From an uncultured Collinsella sp. (lineage in GTDB: Bacteria > Actinomycetota > Coriobacteriia > Coriobacteriales > Coriobacteriaceae): a stretch of DNA of 15,578 bases. Position 1 is the stretch's first letter; each line of letters opens with the position of its first letter. The position numbers and the translations under genes are program-made. This document shows, one piece after another, positions 7,184 through 14,161 of this stretch. Location of the stretch: positions 1-15,578 of the forward strand of contig CABUQI010000016.1 in assembly GCA_902493545.1 (NCBI GenBank), in the 5' to 3' direction. Under the pieces are notes generated by a model. It did not search any database. It was not told where the DNA came from and was given only the letters and a program-made list of their open reading frames with translations.

Positions 7184-8755
7184 CTAGCCAAGCTTCCTCA
7201 GATAATGGAAGTCGCTCGCGTCATCGCCGGTGAACGCCCCGTGCAGCTCGTCGATAATGTCGGCGGTAGAAGTCATCTGCTGGTACATGTCGGCGCTTGT
7301 GACCCAGACGTTGCCGTTCTTTACAGCTTTGAACTGCGACAATAGCGCGTTTTTGCCTACGAAGTCTTTCAAGGTGGCAACCGATTCGTCGATGGTGCCG
7401 TTGTAGACGATGATGTCGGCATCCTTCGCCGTCGCGTAGAAGCGCTCCATTTCGAGCGTTACTGACGAACCTGACGTCGACGCCGTCTGCGCGTCATCGA
7501 GCGCGTAGTTGCCGCCTGCAAGCTCGATCATCTGCGCCACGTAGTCGCCCGCCCGCCGCGTGACGGCGGCCCCGTTCGAGTTAATGTAGAAATACGCCAC
7601 GGTTTTACCTGACGACGCGAGCCTCGACGTTTGCTCGACGCGGGCCTTCTGCTCGTTGAACAGGTGCGCGGCCTCGTCTTCCTTGTCGAACAGGACGCCG
7701 AAAAGCTTAATCCACTCGACGCGCCCGAGTGCTTCGGGCTCGCTCGACGACTGTTCGGTGAGCACGACGAGCCCGAGCTTCTGCAGCTTTTCCTTCACAT
7801 CGGGCGTGTGGTTGATCATGGTGTTCTCGATGGCGAGCGTGCAGCCCGAGGCCGATATTCGCTCGTAGTCGGGCGCGCTGTACTTGCCGCCGTAGGCGAT
7901 CGCCCCACTTTCGAGTGCGCTTTTGAAGCCCGCGACCGAGCAATCGTCGGCCTTCGTGCCCGACATGAGGATGTTGTCGTTCGCATCGAGCGCGTCGACC
8001 AGGCACATCGTCGCCGACGACACGAGGTACACCTTGTTGGCGGGACGCCTTATGACCGCGATGTCGGAGCTCAACCCATCAGGTACCTTCGCATCTTGCG
8101 GTACCACGAGGAAGCGCTCCCCGTTCGAAATGCAGATAAGCCGCAGGCCGCCTTCGTACTCGTCGACAGTGAAGTGCTCGGCGTATTCAAGCTGAAGCGC
8201 CCCCGTCGGCTCCCAGCCGCAGCCCAAATCGGCGTTGTGGAAGTCGGCCGCGGCGCTTGAAGCCGTTCCCGCAGGGGAGCCGCCGCTTGCATCGTCGCCC
8301 GATTTCTCCTTCATGGTGGATGAGTCGAAGTGGAGCGTGTAGTCGATGGTGTGCGGCGTCGACATGGCGACGGTCTCGGCCGACACGGCGATGTCCTCGT
8401 CGAGCGTGACGGGTATCTCGAACGTGGAGTTGCCGCCGTCGTTTACGGGCGCGTAGTCCACGCCGTTGACGGTCATTTTGTCGTAGTTCGAACTCGACCA
8501 GGTGATGGTCGCGGTGTAGGTGTCGCCATCCTTCACAATTGTGGTGGGTGAGGCGATGCTTGCGCGCCCTGACCCGCCGGAGAGCGAGACGCTCACAGTG
8601 TATTCCTGAGAGCCTGCCGTGCCACCGGTCGCGTTCGGGCTCGCACTGCACCCCGCGAAGGGAAGCGCGAACAGGGCGACGAGAACGCAGGCGATCGCGC
8701 GCACCGCGATGCTGCGACGCTTCCTGCTTTCCCCCTTGGGAAGAATCGACCGCAT
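7184..8755 (-). CDS. ABC transporter substrate-binding lipoprotein with N-terminal beta-rich domain
   Basis: 523 residues, longer than usual for TroA/BtuF-type binding proteins (about 300-380). A basic start and hydrophobic segment end in the lipobox FAGC, with lipidated Cys36. Residues about 51-148 are a separate beta-rich domain (VSLSGGSGRASI, ITWSSSNYDKMTVNGVDY, FEIPVTLDED, IDYTLHFD). It resembles, loosely, NEAT-like ligand-binding domains seen in Gram-positive surface proteins. Residues about 170-523 are the two-lobed periplasmic-binding-type domain. It should capture the ligand at the cell surface and deliver it to the adjacent permease. Four bases separate it from the small lipoprotein gene upstream; no strong ribosome site is seen, so translational coupling is likely. 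The ligand is inferred to be a cobalt/corrinoid or other tetrapyrrole chelate. Confidence 0.83.
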   Translation of the reverse strand: MRSILPKGESRKRRSIAVRAIACVLVALFALPFAGCSASPNATGGTAGSQEYTVSVSLSGGSGRASIASPTTIVKDGDTYTATITWSSSNYDKMTVNGVDYAPVNDGGNSTFEIPVTLDEDIAVSAETVAMSTPHTIDYTLHFDSSTMKEKSGDDASGGSPAGTASSAAADFHNADLGCGWEPTGALQLEYAEHFTVDEYEGGLRLICISNGERFLVVPQDAKVPDGLSSDIAVIRRPANKVYLVSSATMCLVDALDANDNILMSGTKADDCSVAGFKSALESGAIAYGGKYSAPDYERISASGCTLAIENTMINHTPDVKEKLQKLGLVVLTEQSSSEPEALGRVEWIKLFGVLFDKEDEAAHLFNEQKARVEQTSRLASSGKTVAYFYINSNGAAVTRRAGDYVAQMIELAGGNYALDDAQTASTSGSSVTLEMERFYATAKDADIIVYNGTIDESVATLKDFVGKNALLSQFKAVKNGNVWVTSADMYQQMTSTADIIDELHGAFTGDDASDFHYLRKLG

Positions 8756-8759
8756 GGCG

Positions 8760-9293
8760 TTACTTCAGTGCGTCGGCGCGCAGATCGACGCCGGCGGATT
8801 CGAACACGAGCGTGCGGTCGTACCACTGCTCTTTTCTAATACTCCACGCGGCGCAGGCGGTGTCCTCGTCGAGCGCTTCAACGGGCACGTCGTAGGTGTA
8901 CTTGCCTTCCGCGTTTTCCACATAGGGGATGAAGTCGGCCTCGCTCGCGGCGGCAGCCTCGTCGCCCGTGCCCATGAAGAGCTTGCCGTAGCCCGTGCCG
9001 GAAAGTGTCATCACGCAGTGCATGGAGCCGTTTTCCACGATGAGCTGGGCGTCCACAATCCTGAACATGTTCGAGCTGGAATCTACGGTGATCGGATAGG
9101 TGCCGTCGGCCACCTTGTCGGCGGTGATGGGGGCAGCGCTTGCGCCCTCGGGCGCATCGGCCGCCTGTTCGGTCTTTTCCTGGGAATCGGCATCGCTTGC
9201 CTTTGCGCTGTCGATTGAATTTCCGCCGCAGCCGGCGAGCGAGAACGCGAAAAGCGCCGCTGACAGGGCGAAGGCGAGGGTTTTCTTCAACAT
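8760..9293 (-). CDS. Small lipoprotein with one beta-rich, possibly metal/tetrapyrrole-binding domain
   Basis: 177 residues from ATG 9293, chosen because AAAGGA lies about 10 nt upstream and the signal peptide begins there; a longer frame from 9368 has no support. The signal ends in the lipobox SLAGC (Cys22). A Ser/Ala/Asp-rich linker to about residue 55 follows, then a domain of about 110 residues with DGTYPITVDSSSNMF, LSGTGYGKLFMGTG, YTYDVPVEALDED and WSIRKEQWYDRTLVF. The phrase PVxxLDED recurs in the N-terminal domain of the next gene's binding protein, suggesting related folds. I do not recognise a characterised homologue. Its place between an exported chelatase and an ABC importer suggests surface capture or hand-over of the same ligand. 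Confidence 0.75.
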   Translation of the reverse strand: MLKKTLAFALSAALFAFSLAGCGGNSIDSAKASDADSQEKTEQAADAPEGASAAPITADKVADGTYPITVDSSSNMFRIVDAQLIVENGSMHCVMTLSGTGYGKLFMGTGDEAAAASEADFIPYVENAEGKYTYDVPVEALDEDTACAAWSIRKEQWYDRTLVFESAGVDLRADALK

Positions 9294-9320
9294 GGAGGGG
9301 GTTCCTTTCAATCGCTTCGA

Positions 9321-9429
9321 CCGCCCGCGCCGTGCGGTGGGCGGGCGGGATGCGAATGCAACGGGCATGCGCCGTTAGTCGGGGAAGGCGCATGCCCGTT
9401 GCACGGGGACGCGACCGGCGCCCCCGTGC
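9321..9429 (-). repeat. Three hairpins between cbiK and the lipoprotein gene
   Basis: Outer hairpins have 8-bp perfect stems: CCGCCCGC (9321-9328) with GCGGGCGG (9341-9348), and GCACGGGG (9401-9408) with CCCCGTGC (9422-9429). The second extends inward by three pairs after a mismatch. The central one is a perfect 17-bp stem (9357-9373 with 9387-9403) around a 13-nt loop. Two of them share bases 9401-9403, so they compete. None is followed by a T run. They fill most of the 145-bp gap after the cbiK stop and could stabilise the cbiK message or partly terminate it. Confidence 0.75.
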
Positions 9430-9438
9430 GCGGCGAGT

Positions 9439-10365
9439 TTACAGCTTGGCGATGGCGTCATCCACGTGCGCGACGTAGATGTCGTCGACCGCGACGTTCT
9501 GTCCCAGACCCTGGAGCAGGCACGTCACTTCGAAGCCGGCGGCCACGAACTTCGCAGCCCAGCTGTCGGGGTCGGTCTCGTCTGCCATGTCGTTGTTCGC
9601 GTGGTCGCCCGCGACCACCATGAACGGCGCGAGCACGGCCTTCTTGTAGCCTGCGGCGCTCGCGGCGGCGATAACATCCTCACAGGTCGGTTCAGCCTCG
9701 ACGGTGCCGACGAAGAACTGCGTCAAGCCCTCGTTCTTAAACACTTCCTGCATCTTGGCATAGTCGGCGTTGGAATCGGCTTCGGTGCCGTGGCCCATGA
9801 GGCACAGCGCCGTCTTGCCGTCGTCGAAGGACGCCATGTTCTCCTTAATGGCTGCGGCCACCTTCTTGTAGTCGTCGTCGGAGGTGAGCAGCGGGTCGCC
9901 GAGCGAGATCTTGTCGAACTTGTCAGCGTACTTGTCGAGCTCGTCTTTCACGTCGGCGTATTCCAGGCCAGCCATGAGATGCGTCGGCTGCACGACGATT
10001 TCCTTCACGCCGTCTTCCACGCAGCGGTCGAGCGCCTCGGTCATGTTGTCGATCGTGATGCCGTCGCGCTTCTTCAGCTTGTCGATGATGATCTGCGCGG
10101 TGAAGGCGCGGCGGATGTCGTAGTCCTGCCAGTACTTCTCACGGATAGCGTCTTCGATGGCGCCGATGGTGATGTGGCGCGAGTCGTTGTAGCTCGTGCC
10201 GAAGCTCGTGACGAGGATGACCGGCTTCACGGCCTTCTCCTTTTCGCTCGATTTCTCGGAACTCGCGGAGGTGTTGGAGCAGCCCGCGAGCGCGACTCCG
10301 GCGAGCGCGACGGCTCCGGTTGCCGCGGCGCTCATGAAGCCGCGGCGTGACATCTGTTCGGACAT
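9439..10365 (-). CDS. cbiK: CbiK-type sirohydrochlorin cobaltochelatase, Tat-exported lipoprotein
   Basis: 308 residues from ATG 10365, with GGAAAGGA upstream; a longer frame to 10452 runs through the riboswitch leader and is rejected. The N-terminus carries a twin-arginine motif (SRRGFM, residues 6-11), a hydrophobic segment, and a lipobox ALAGC (Cys29), so the protein should be folded, exported and anchored outside. The mature part is a class II chelatase: VILVTSFGTSYNDSR, VQPTHLMAGLEY, LMGHGTEADSNADY (H192), GTVEAEPT (E223/E225), and VVAGDHANNDMAD (H255). These match the two catalytic His and the Glu of the CbiK family. The family inserts Co2+ into sirohydrochlorin; Desulfovibrio has a periplasmic version, but Salmonella CbiK is cytoplasmic. 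A cobalamin riboswitch lies in its leader. The in vivo metal and tetrapyrrole are unproven. Confidence 0.9.
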   Translation of the reverse strand: MSEQMSRRGFMSAAATGAVALAGVALAGCSNTSASSEKSSEKEKAVKPVILVTSFGTSYNDSRHITIGAIEDAIREKYWQDYDIRRAFTAQIIIDKLKKRDGITIDNMTEALDRCVEDGVKEIVVQPTHLMAGLEYADVKDELDKYADKFDKISLGDPLLTSDDDYKKVAAAIKENMASFDDGKTALCLMGHGTEADSNADYAKMQEVFKNEGLTQFFVGTVEAEPTCEDVIAAASAAGYKKAVLAPFMVVAGDHANNDMADETDPDSWAAKFVAAGFEVTCLLQGLGQNVAVDDIYVAHVDDAIAKL

Positions 10366-10491
10366 GGTTTTTCCTTTCCTCGGTTTGCCGGTCCCCCGGC
10401 GACAGTTGCTTGTCGGCACAAGCGAAAGAAAAGCGCACCCCTCGGGGTTCACAAGGAGCTAACGCCACGGCGATGCCGTGAGGAAAAGGCG
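10366..10491 (-). other. cbiK leader downstream of the aptamer (possible expression platform)
   Basis: Between the aptamer and the cbiK ATG the minus strand can form several small hairpins. CACGGC/GCCGTG has a 3-nt loop; ACCC/GGGT is followed by GCGCTTTTCTTT; GCCGG/CCGGC lies just before the ribosome site. No strong terminator with a long T run is seen, so control could be at translation. The exact switching structure cannot be fixed by eye. Confidence 0.35.
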
Positions 10492-10620
10492 AAGCAGTCT
10501 GGCTTGGGGCGTGAGGCGGTTCGCCCGCGCGTCCTATACAGTAATGTCCCTTGCCCAGGATTCCCACCTGGTTCCCTCCGCAAGCCAGCGCGGGCTGTGC
10601 GGGCGCCGCGCCGGTCATTT
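10492..10620 (-). promoter_or_regulatory. Cobalamin (B12) riboswitch aptamer
   Basis: The minus strand carries the hallmarks of the cobalamin aptamer in order: AGGGAA, then GGTGGGAATCC (core at 10576-10554), the B12-box-like GGGACATTACTGTA (10550-10537), and AAGCCAGACTGC (10505-10494). CTGGCTT (10588-10582) pairs perfectly with AAGCCAG (10505-10499) to close the core. The B12 box differs from the usual GCCACTGTA, and the 5' part is shorter than in full-length members, so boundaries are approximate. By family it binds adenosyl- or other cobalamins and lowers expression, here of cbiK and the transporter genes. Confidence 0.85.
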
Positions 10621-10663
10621 CCTTTTATCCGATTGTCATATGCTCGTTGCCGAATCTTTTACT

Positions 10664-10692
10664 ATGATAGTGGGCACTTGTGAACGTGTCAA
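10664..10692 (-). promoter_or_regulatory. Strong sigma-70-type promoter for the cbiK-transporter operon
   Basis: On the minus strand a perfect -35 TTGACA (10692-10687) is followed after exactly 17 nt by -10 TATCAT (10669-10664). Transcription should start near 10657. This gives a leader of about 290 nt containing the riboswitch. Confidence 0.8.
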
Positions 10693-10720
10693 AGCCAGGG
10701 CGGGCGGCATTGCGCCTTCT

Positions 10721-10765
10721 GCCTGCGTATTTGCGCCGATTGTCGCCGCAGGCGCCGTGTTTTGC
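10721..10765 (+). other. Possible attenuator-like hairpin in the cbiF leader
   Basis: GCCTGCG (10721-10727) can pair with CGCAGGC (10747-10753). An alternative is GCGCC (10733-10737) with GGCGC (10751-10755). A short TTTT follows at about 10760. It lies 70 nt before cbiF. No convincing + strand promoter was found between here and the divergent promoter, and no + strand riboswitch is visible. Confidence 0.25.
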
Positions 10766-10823
10766 CTGCTGCGCGAATGGCGGCGTAAACGGTTGCGATG
10801 AGAAACGGGAAGGGAAGGCTCGG

Positions 10824-11615
10824 ATGATTCATATCGTTGGCGCAGGTTCGGGCTCCGCCGACCTTATCACGCTTCGCGGGGCGCGTCTTCTGCGCGCGGC
10901 CGACGTGGTCGTTTGGGCGGGGAGCCTTGTGAACCCCGAGCTGCTCGCCGAGTGCAAGGAATCCTGCGTCGTCTACGACAGCGCGCACATGACCTTGGAG
11001 GAAGTGCTCGACGTGATGTGCGCGGCGGATGCGCGGGGCGAGGAAGTGGTGCGCCTGCACACGGGCGACCCGTGCCTGTACGGCGCCATCCAGGAGCAGA
11101 TGGACGCACTCGACGCGCGCGGCGTGGACTACGAGGTGGTGCCCGGCGTGTCGAGCTTTTGCGGTGCCGCGGCGGCGCTTCGCCAGGAATACACGCTGCC
11201 GGGAATCAGCCAGTCGGTCGTGATCACGCGGCTTTCCGGGCGCACCCCCATGCCCGCGGGCGAGGGCATGCGCACCATGGCGGAAAGCGGCTCGACTATG
11301 GTCATCTTCCTGAGCTCGGGTATGCTCGCCGAGCTTTCCGCCGAGCTTTTGGCTGCGGGCCGCAGCTCCGACGAGCCGGCGGCGCTCGTGTACAAGGCGA
11401 CCTGGCCTGAGGAGCGCGTGGTGCGATGCACAGTGGGCACGCTCGCCGATGCGGGCGCGCGAGAGGGCATCGACCGCACGGCGCTCGTGGTGGTGGGCCG
11501 CGTGCTCGGAGCTCGCGGCAGGCTTGCACACAACGGCGCGCAAGCGGAGTCGTACGAGCGCAGCAAGCTTTACGACCCTTCGTTTTCCACGGGGTATCGG
11601 AAGGCGAGCAGCTAG
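10824..11615 (+). CDS. cbiF: Cobalt-precorrin-4 C11-methyltransferase
   Basis: 263 residues from ATG 10824, preceded by GGAAGGGAAGG; an upstream open frame from 10680 is leader. The tetrapyrrole methylase fold is clear: N-terminal IHIVGAGSGSADLITLRGA with the SAM-loop glycines, VVWAGSLVNPEL (29-40), LHTGDPCLYGAIQEQ (78-92), PGVSSFCGAAAALRQEYTLPG (107-127), then GRTPMP. VVWAGSLVN and LPGISQSVVITR are typical of the CbiF/CobM branch. By family it transfers a methyl group from SAM to C11 of cobalt-precorrin-4 in the cytoplasmic anaerobic B12 pathway. It is the first gene of the plus-strand cbi operon, one base ahead of the cbiD GTG. Confidence 0.94.
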   Translation: MIHIVGAGSGSADLITLRGARLLRAADVVVWAGSLVNPELLAECKESCVVYDSAHMTLEEVLDVMCAADARGEEVVRLHTGDPCLYGAIQEQMDALDARGVDYEVVPGVSSFCGAAAALRQEYTLPGISQSVVITRLSGRTPMPAGEGMRTMAESGSTMVIFLSSGMLAELSAELLAAGRSSDEPAALVYKATWPEERVVRCTVGTLADAGAREGIDRTALVVVGRVLGARGRLAHNGAQAESYERSKLYDPSFSTGYRKASS

Positions 11616-11616
11616 C

Positions 11617-12801
11617 GTGGCCTTCGAGCACTACATATATACCGGGACGACCCGCCTGCGCTGCGGCTACACCACGGGGAGCTGCGCCGCGCTCGCGGCG
11701 AAGGCGGCCTGCGAGATGCTCTTGTCACGAAAGCCCGTCGGCCTCGTGTCGATCGTCACCCCCGGCGGGCTGCCCGTCGAGGCGAACGTGGTCGACGCAT
11801 GCATCGGCGAGGGGTGCGCCCAGTGCGCCGTGCGAAAGGACGCAGGCGACGATGCCGATGTGACTGACGGCGTACTCGTGTACGCGCACGTGGAACATGC
11901 GGGGTCGGGCACGGGTGCTGCGGGCAGCAAGGACGTGCCCGCGCGCGAATCGGAAGTTTCCGTCGATGGCGGCGTGGGCGTGGGGCGCGTGACATTGCCC
12001 GGGCTCGAGCAGCCGGTGGGGGCGGCCGCCATCAACGCGACGCCGCGCGCGATGATTACTTCGGCGGTGCGTGAGGTGTGCGCCGCGCACGGCTTTTCTG
12101 GAAACATTGCTGTGACGATTTCGGTACCCGAGGGTGTGGCCCTTGCCGAAAAGACCTTCAACCCGCACCTGGGGATAGAGGACGGCATCTCCATCCTGGG
12201 AACGACGGGCATCGTCGAGCCGCGCAGCCTCGCTGCCTTGCGTGACAGCATCGAGCTCGAGATTCGGCAGCATGCGGCTATGGGGCGGCGCGGAGTCGTG
12301 CTCACGCCCGGCAACTACGGCGGGCAGTTCATCTCGGGGCATTTCCACCTAAACGGTGCGCCGGTGGTCTTCATCTCCAACTTTGTGGGCGATGCGATTG
12401 ATTGCTGCGTTCGCGAGGGATTCACCAATGTCCTTCTTGTGGGACACATCGGCAAGTTGGTGAAGGTCGCGGGCGGCATCATGGACACCCATTCGCGTAC
12501 CGCCGACTGCCGCGCGGAGATTCTGGCCGCCCACGCGGCCATGGCCGGCGCGGGCGCGAAGACCGTGCGCGAGATCATGTCGTCCGTCACGACCACGGCG
12601 GCGCTCGAGGTAATCGAGGCCGCCGGCGTTGGGGACGCTGCGCGCGCCTCGCTCGCTGCGGCAATTGAGGACAGGTTGCGCCGCCGCGCGGCGGGCGCAT
12701 GCGACATCGCCGCGGTCGTGTTCGACGCCGAGCGCCGCGAGCTTTTCCGCACGTCGGGCGCCGATGCAGTTATCGGGAAATTGGGGGCGACGTATGAGTA
12801 A
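11617..12801 (+). CDS. cbiD: Cobalt-precorrin-5B C1-methyltransferase
   Basis: 394 residues from GTG 11617, one base after the cbiF stop, with GGAAGG about 12 nt upstream. The frame is open further back but overlaps cbiF. The N-terminal CbiD signature RCGYTTGSCAALAAKAA (residues 15-31) is clear. It is followed by VSIVTPGGLPVE, AVRKDAGDDADVTDG, GAAINATPRAMI, GISILGTTGIVEP, TPGNYGGQF, SNFVGDAI and LLVGHIGKLVKVAGGIMDTHS, all matching the family along its full length. By family it methylates C1 of the ring-contracted cobalt intermediate with SAM. A Gly/Ser-rich insert near residues 95-120 is unusual but in a variable stretch. The stop overlaps the start of the next frame (ATGAGTAA). Confidence 0.94.
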   Translation: MAFEHYIYTGTTRLRCGYTTGSCAALAAKAACEMLLSRKPVGLVSIVTPGGLPVEANVVDACIGEGCAQCAVRKDAGDDADVTDGVLVYAHVEHAGSGTGAAGSKDVPARESEVSVDGGVGVGRVTLPGLEQPVGAAAINATPRAMITSAVREVCAAHGFSGNIAVTISVPEGVALAEKTFNPHLGIEDGISILGTTGIVEPRSLAALRDSIELEIRQHAAMGRRGVVLTPGNYGGQFISGHFHLNGAPVVFISNFVGDAIDCCVREGFTNVLLVGHIGKLVKVAGGIMDTHSRTADCRAEILAAHAAMAGAGAKTVREIMSSVTTTAALEVIEAAGVGDAARASLAAAIEDRLRRRAAGACDIAAVVFDAERRELFRTSGADAVIGKLGATYE

Positions 12802-13027
12802 AGGCGTTCTGTACGGGGTGCGCCGTGCAATCGGCTGGCCGGGGACGAAGGTGGTCATGAAGGCGCGCCGCTCGCTTGTGGACACGAAGTGCTTCCTTTG
12901 CGAGGAGAGTGCCTTCGACGGTGCCGAGCTTGTAGAGGACTGTGGGCTTCCGGGCGAGCGTGTGTACCGCTCGCTCGACGATGTGCCCGATTGGGGCAGC
13001 TACTTCTCGACGATGGTGGTGCGCTAG
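12794..13027 (+). pseudogene. cbiL: Internally deleted cbiL (cobalt-factor-II C20-methyltransferase) remnant
   Basis: The frame encodes 77 residues, against about 220-240 for CbiL. The first nine (MSKGVLYGV) match the usual CbiL start, which should continue into a glycine-rich VGPGDP SAM loop; that loop is missing. From about residue 18 the rest (VVMKARRSL, then LVEDCGLPGERVYRSLDD, then YFSTMVVR at the very end) matches the C-terminal end of CbiL. So roughly 150 residues have been lost in frame, including the SAM site and active core. The ATG overlaps the cbiD stop and the TAG touches the cbiG ATG, so translational linkage is preserved. A new short protein such as a CxxC (CFLC) peptide is the alternative reading. 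No methyltransferase activity is expected. Confidence 0.7.
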
Positions 13028-14161
13028 ATGAGGGTTTCCTGCATAGCGTTCACTGAGAGGGGGTATGCGTTGGCGGAGCGCACCGCACGCGCGCTTTCCG
13101 ATTGCGCGCAGACAGGTGAAGATGACCCTGGCTGGGACGTTTCCGTTTCGCGCGGGTTCGGCGATGGGAAGGCCGATCTGCGCGCATGGACGGCGCTCGC
13201 GTGGGAAGCGTCGGACGCGCTTCTGTTCGTGGGTGCGGCGGGCATCGCCGTGCGGGCGATCGCGCCGCATGTCGCCTCGAAGGCAAACGATCCCGCGGTT
13301 GTGGCGATCGACGAGGCGGGGCGCTTTGCCGTTCCGCTTTTGTCGGGGCATTTGGGCGGTGCGAACGAGCTTGCGCAAACTGTGGCACGCGCGGCAGGGG
13401 CCATCCCCGTCATCACCACGGCGACTGACGTCCGCGGCATGTGGGCGGTGGATACGTGGGCGCGCCGTGCGGGGCTCGCCGTTTCGAATCCCGAGGCCAT
13501 CAAGCGAGTGTCGGCGCGGCTGCTTTCGGGCGGGCGCGTGGCGCTCTATTCCGACATGCCGATTTCGGGACAGCCGCCTGAGGGGGTTGACATTGCGTCA
13601 GACCGCGCGCGGGCCGATATCGTCGTGTCGCCGTTTGCTGGCGCGAATGCAGGTGCGTCCGTTCGCGCGGCGGAGACAACGGGCGTGGTCGTGCCCGCCG
13701 GTGAGACGGGGAAGCCGGCGGGCGTGAGGGCGCAGGCGCCTGCGCCCGATCCGCTTCGCCTTGTCGTGCCCTGCATCGTTGCGGGCATAGGGTGTCGTCG
13801 CGGTGCGTGCTCCGAAGCGATCGGGGAGGCGTTTCTTCTCGCGTGCGGGCAGGCGGGCATCTCGCCTTCGGCCGTGCGCATGGCGGCGACGATCGACGTG
13901 AAGGCGCACGAGGAGGGTCTGCTCGCCTTCTGCCGCGCGCGTAATATCCCGCTTGCGACGTATTCCGCAGATGAGTTGTCGCAAGTCGATGGCAGCGTTT
14001 CGCCATCTGATTTCGTGCGCGCGACGGTGGGGGTCGACAACGTGTGCGAGCGCGCGGCGCTCGCGGACGGGGGCAAACTTATCTTCCCGAAGCTCGCTCA
14101 CGGCGGCGTGACCGTCGCGTTTTCCAAGGTAACTATTAAACTTTCGTTTAAGGAGCGGTGA
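13028..14161 (+). CDS. cbiG: Cobalt-precorrin-5A hydrolase
   Basis: 377 residues starting directly after the preceding stop (TAGATG), with no obvious ribosome site, so it probably depends on translation of the frame before it. The N-terminal CbiG domain has LLFVGAAGIAVRAIAPHV (65-82), DPAVVAIDEAGRFAVPLLSGHLGGANELA (88-116 region) and ITTATDV (129-135). A variable middle with an Ala/Pro/Gly-rich linker (about 205-242) leads to the C-terminal CbiG/CobE domain: VAGIGCRRGACSEAI, then DVKAHEEGLLAF and ATVGVDNVCERAAL. By family it opens the delta-lactone of cobalt-precorrin-5A and releases acetaldehyde. The stop overlaps the cbiH start by one base. Confidence 0.93.
   Translation: MRVSCIAFTERGYALAERTARALSDCAQTGEDDPGWDVSVSRGFGDGKADLRAWTALAWEASDALLFVGAAGIAVRAIAPHVASKANDPAVVAIDEAGRFAVPLLSGHLGGANELAQTVARAAGAIPVITTATDVRGMWAVDTWARRAGLAVSNPEAIKRVSARLLSGGRVALYSDMPISGQPPEGVDIASDRARADIVVSPFAGANAGASVRAAETTGVVVPAGETGKPAGVRAQAPAPDPLRLVVPCIVAGIGCRRGACSEAIGEAFLLACGQAGISPSAVRMAATIDVKAHEEGLLAFCRARNIPLATYSADELSQVDGSVSPSDFVRATVGVDNVCERAALADGGKLIFPKLAHGGVTVAFSKVTIKLSFKER

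Noticed and set aside
9357..9403. 17-bp hairpin as a classic Rho-independent terminator
   Set aside because: Neither strand has a T run after the stem.
9466..10350. 294-residue plus-strand frame opposite cbiK
   Set aside because: It is Val/Arg/His-rich and lacks motifs; the minus-strand CbiK has catalytic residues and an export signal.
10366..10452. N-terminal extension of cbiK to 10452
   Set aside because: It would bury the twin-arginine signal and translate the riboswitch leader; ATG 10365 has a proper ribosome site.
10690..10715. AAAGCCAGGGCGGGCGG on the plus strand as the 3' end of a second B12 riboswitch
   Set aside because: The upstream GGGAA/GGTG core and B12 box are absent on that strand, so the match is partial and probably chance.
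10680..10823. N-terminal extension of cbiF back to 10680
   Set aside because: The extension is not part of the methylase fold, overlaps the divergent promoter, and ATG 10824 has a strong ribosome site.
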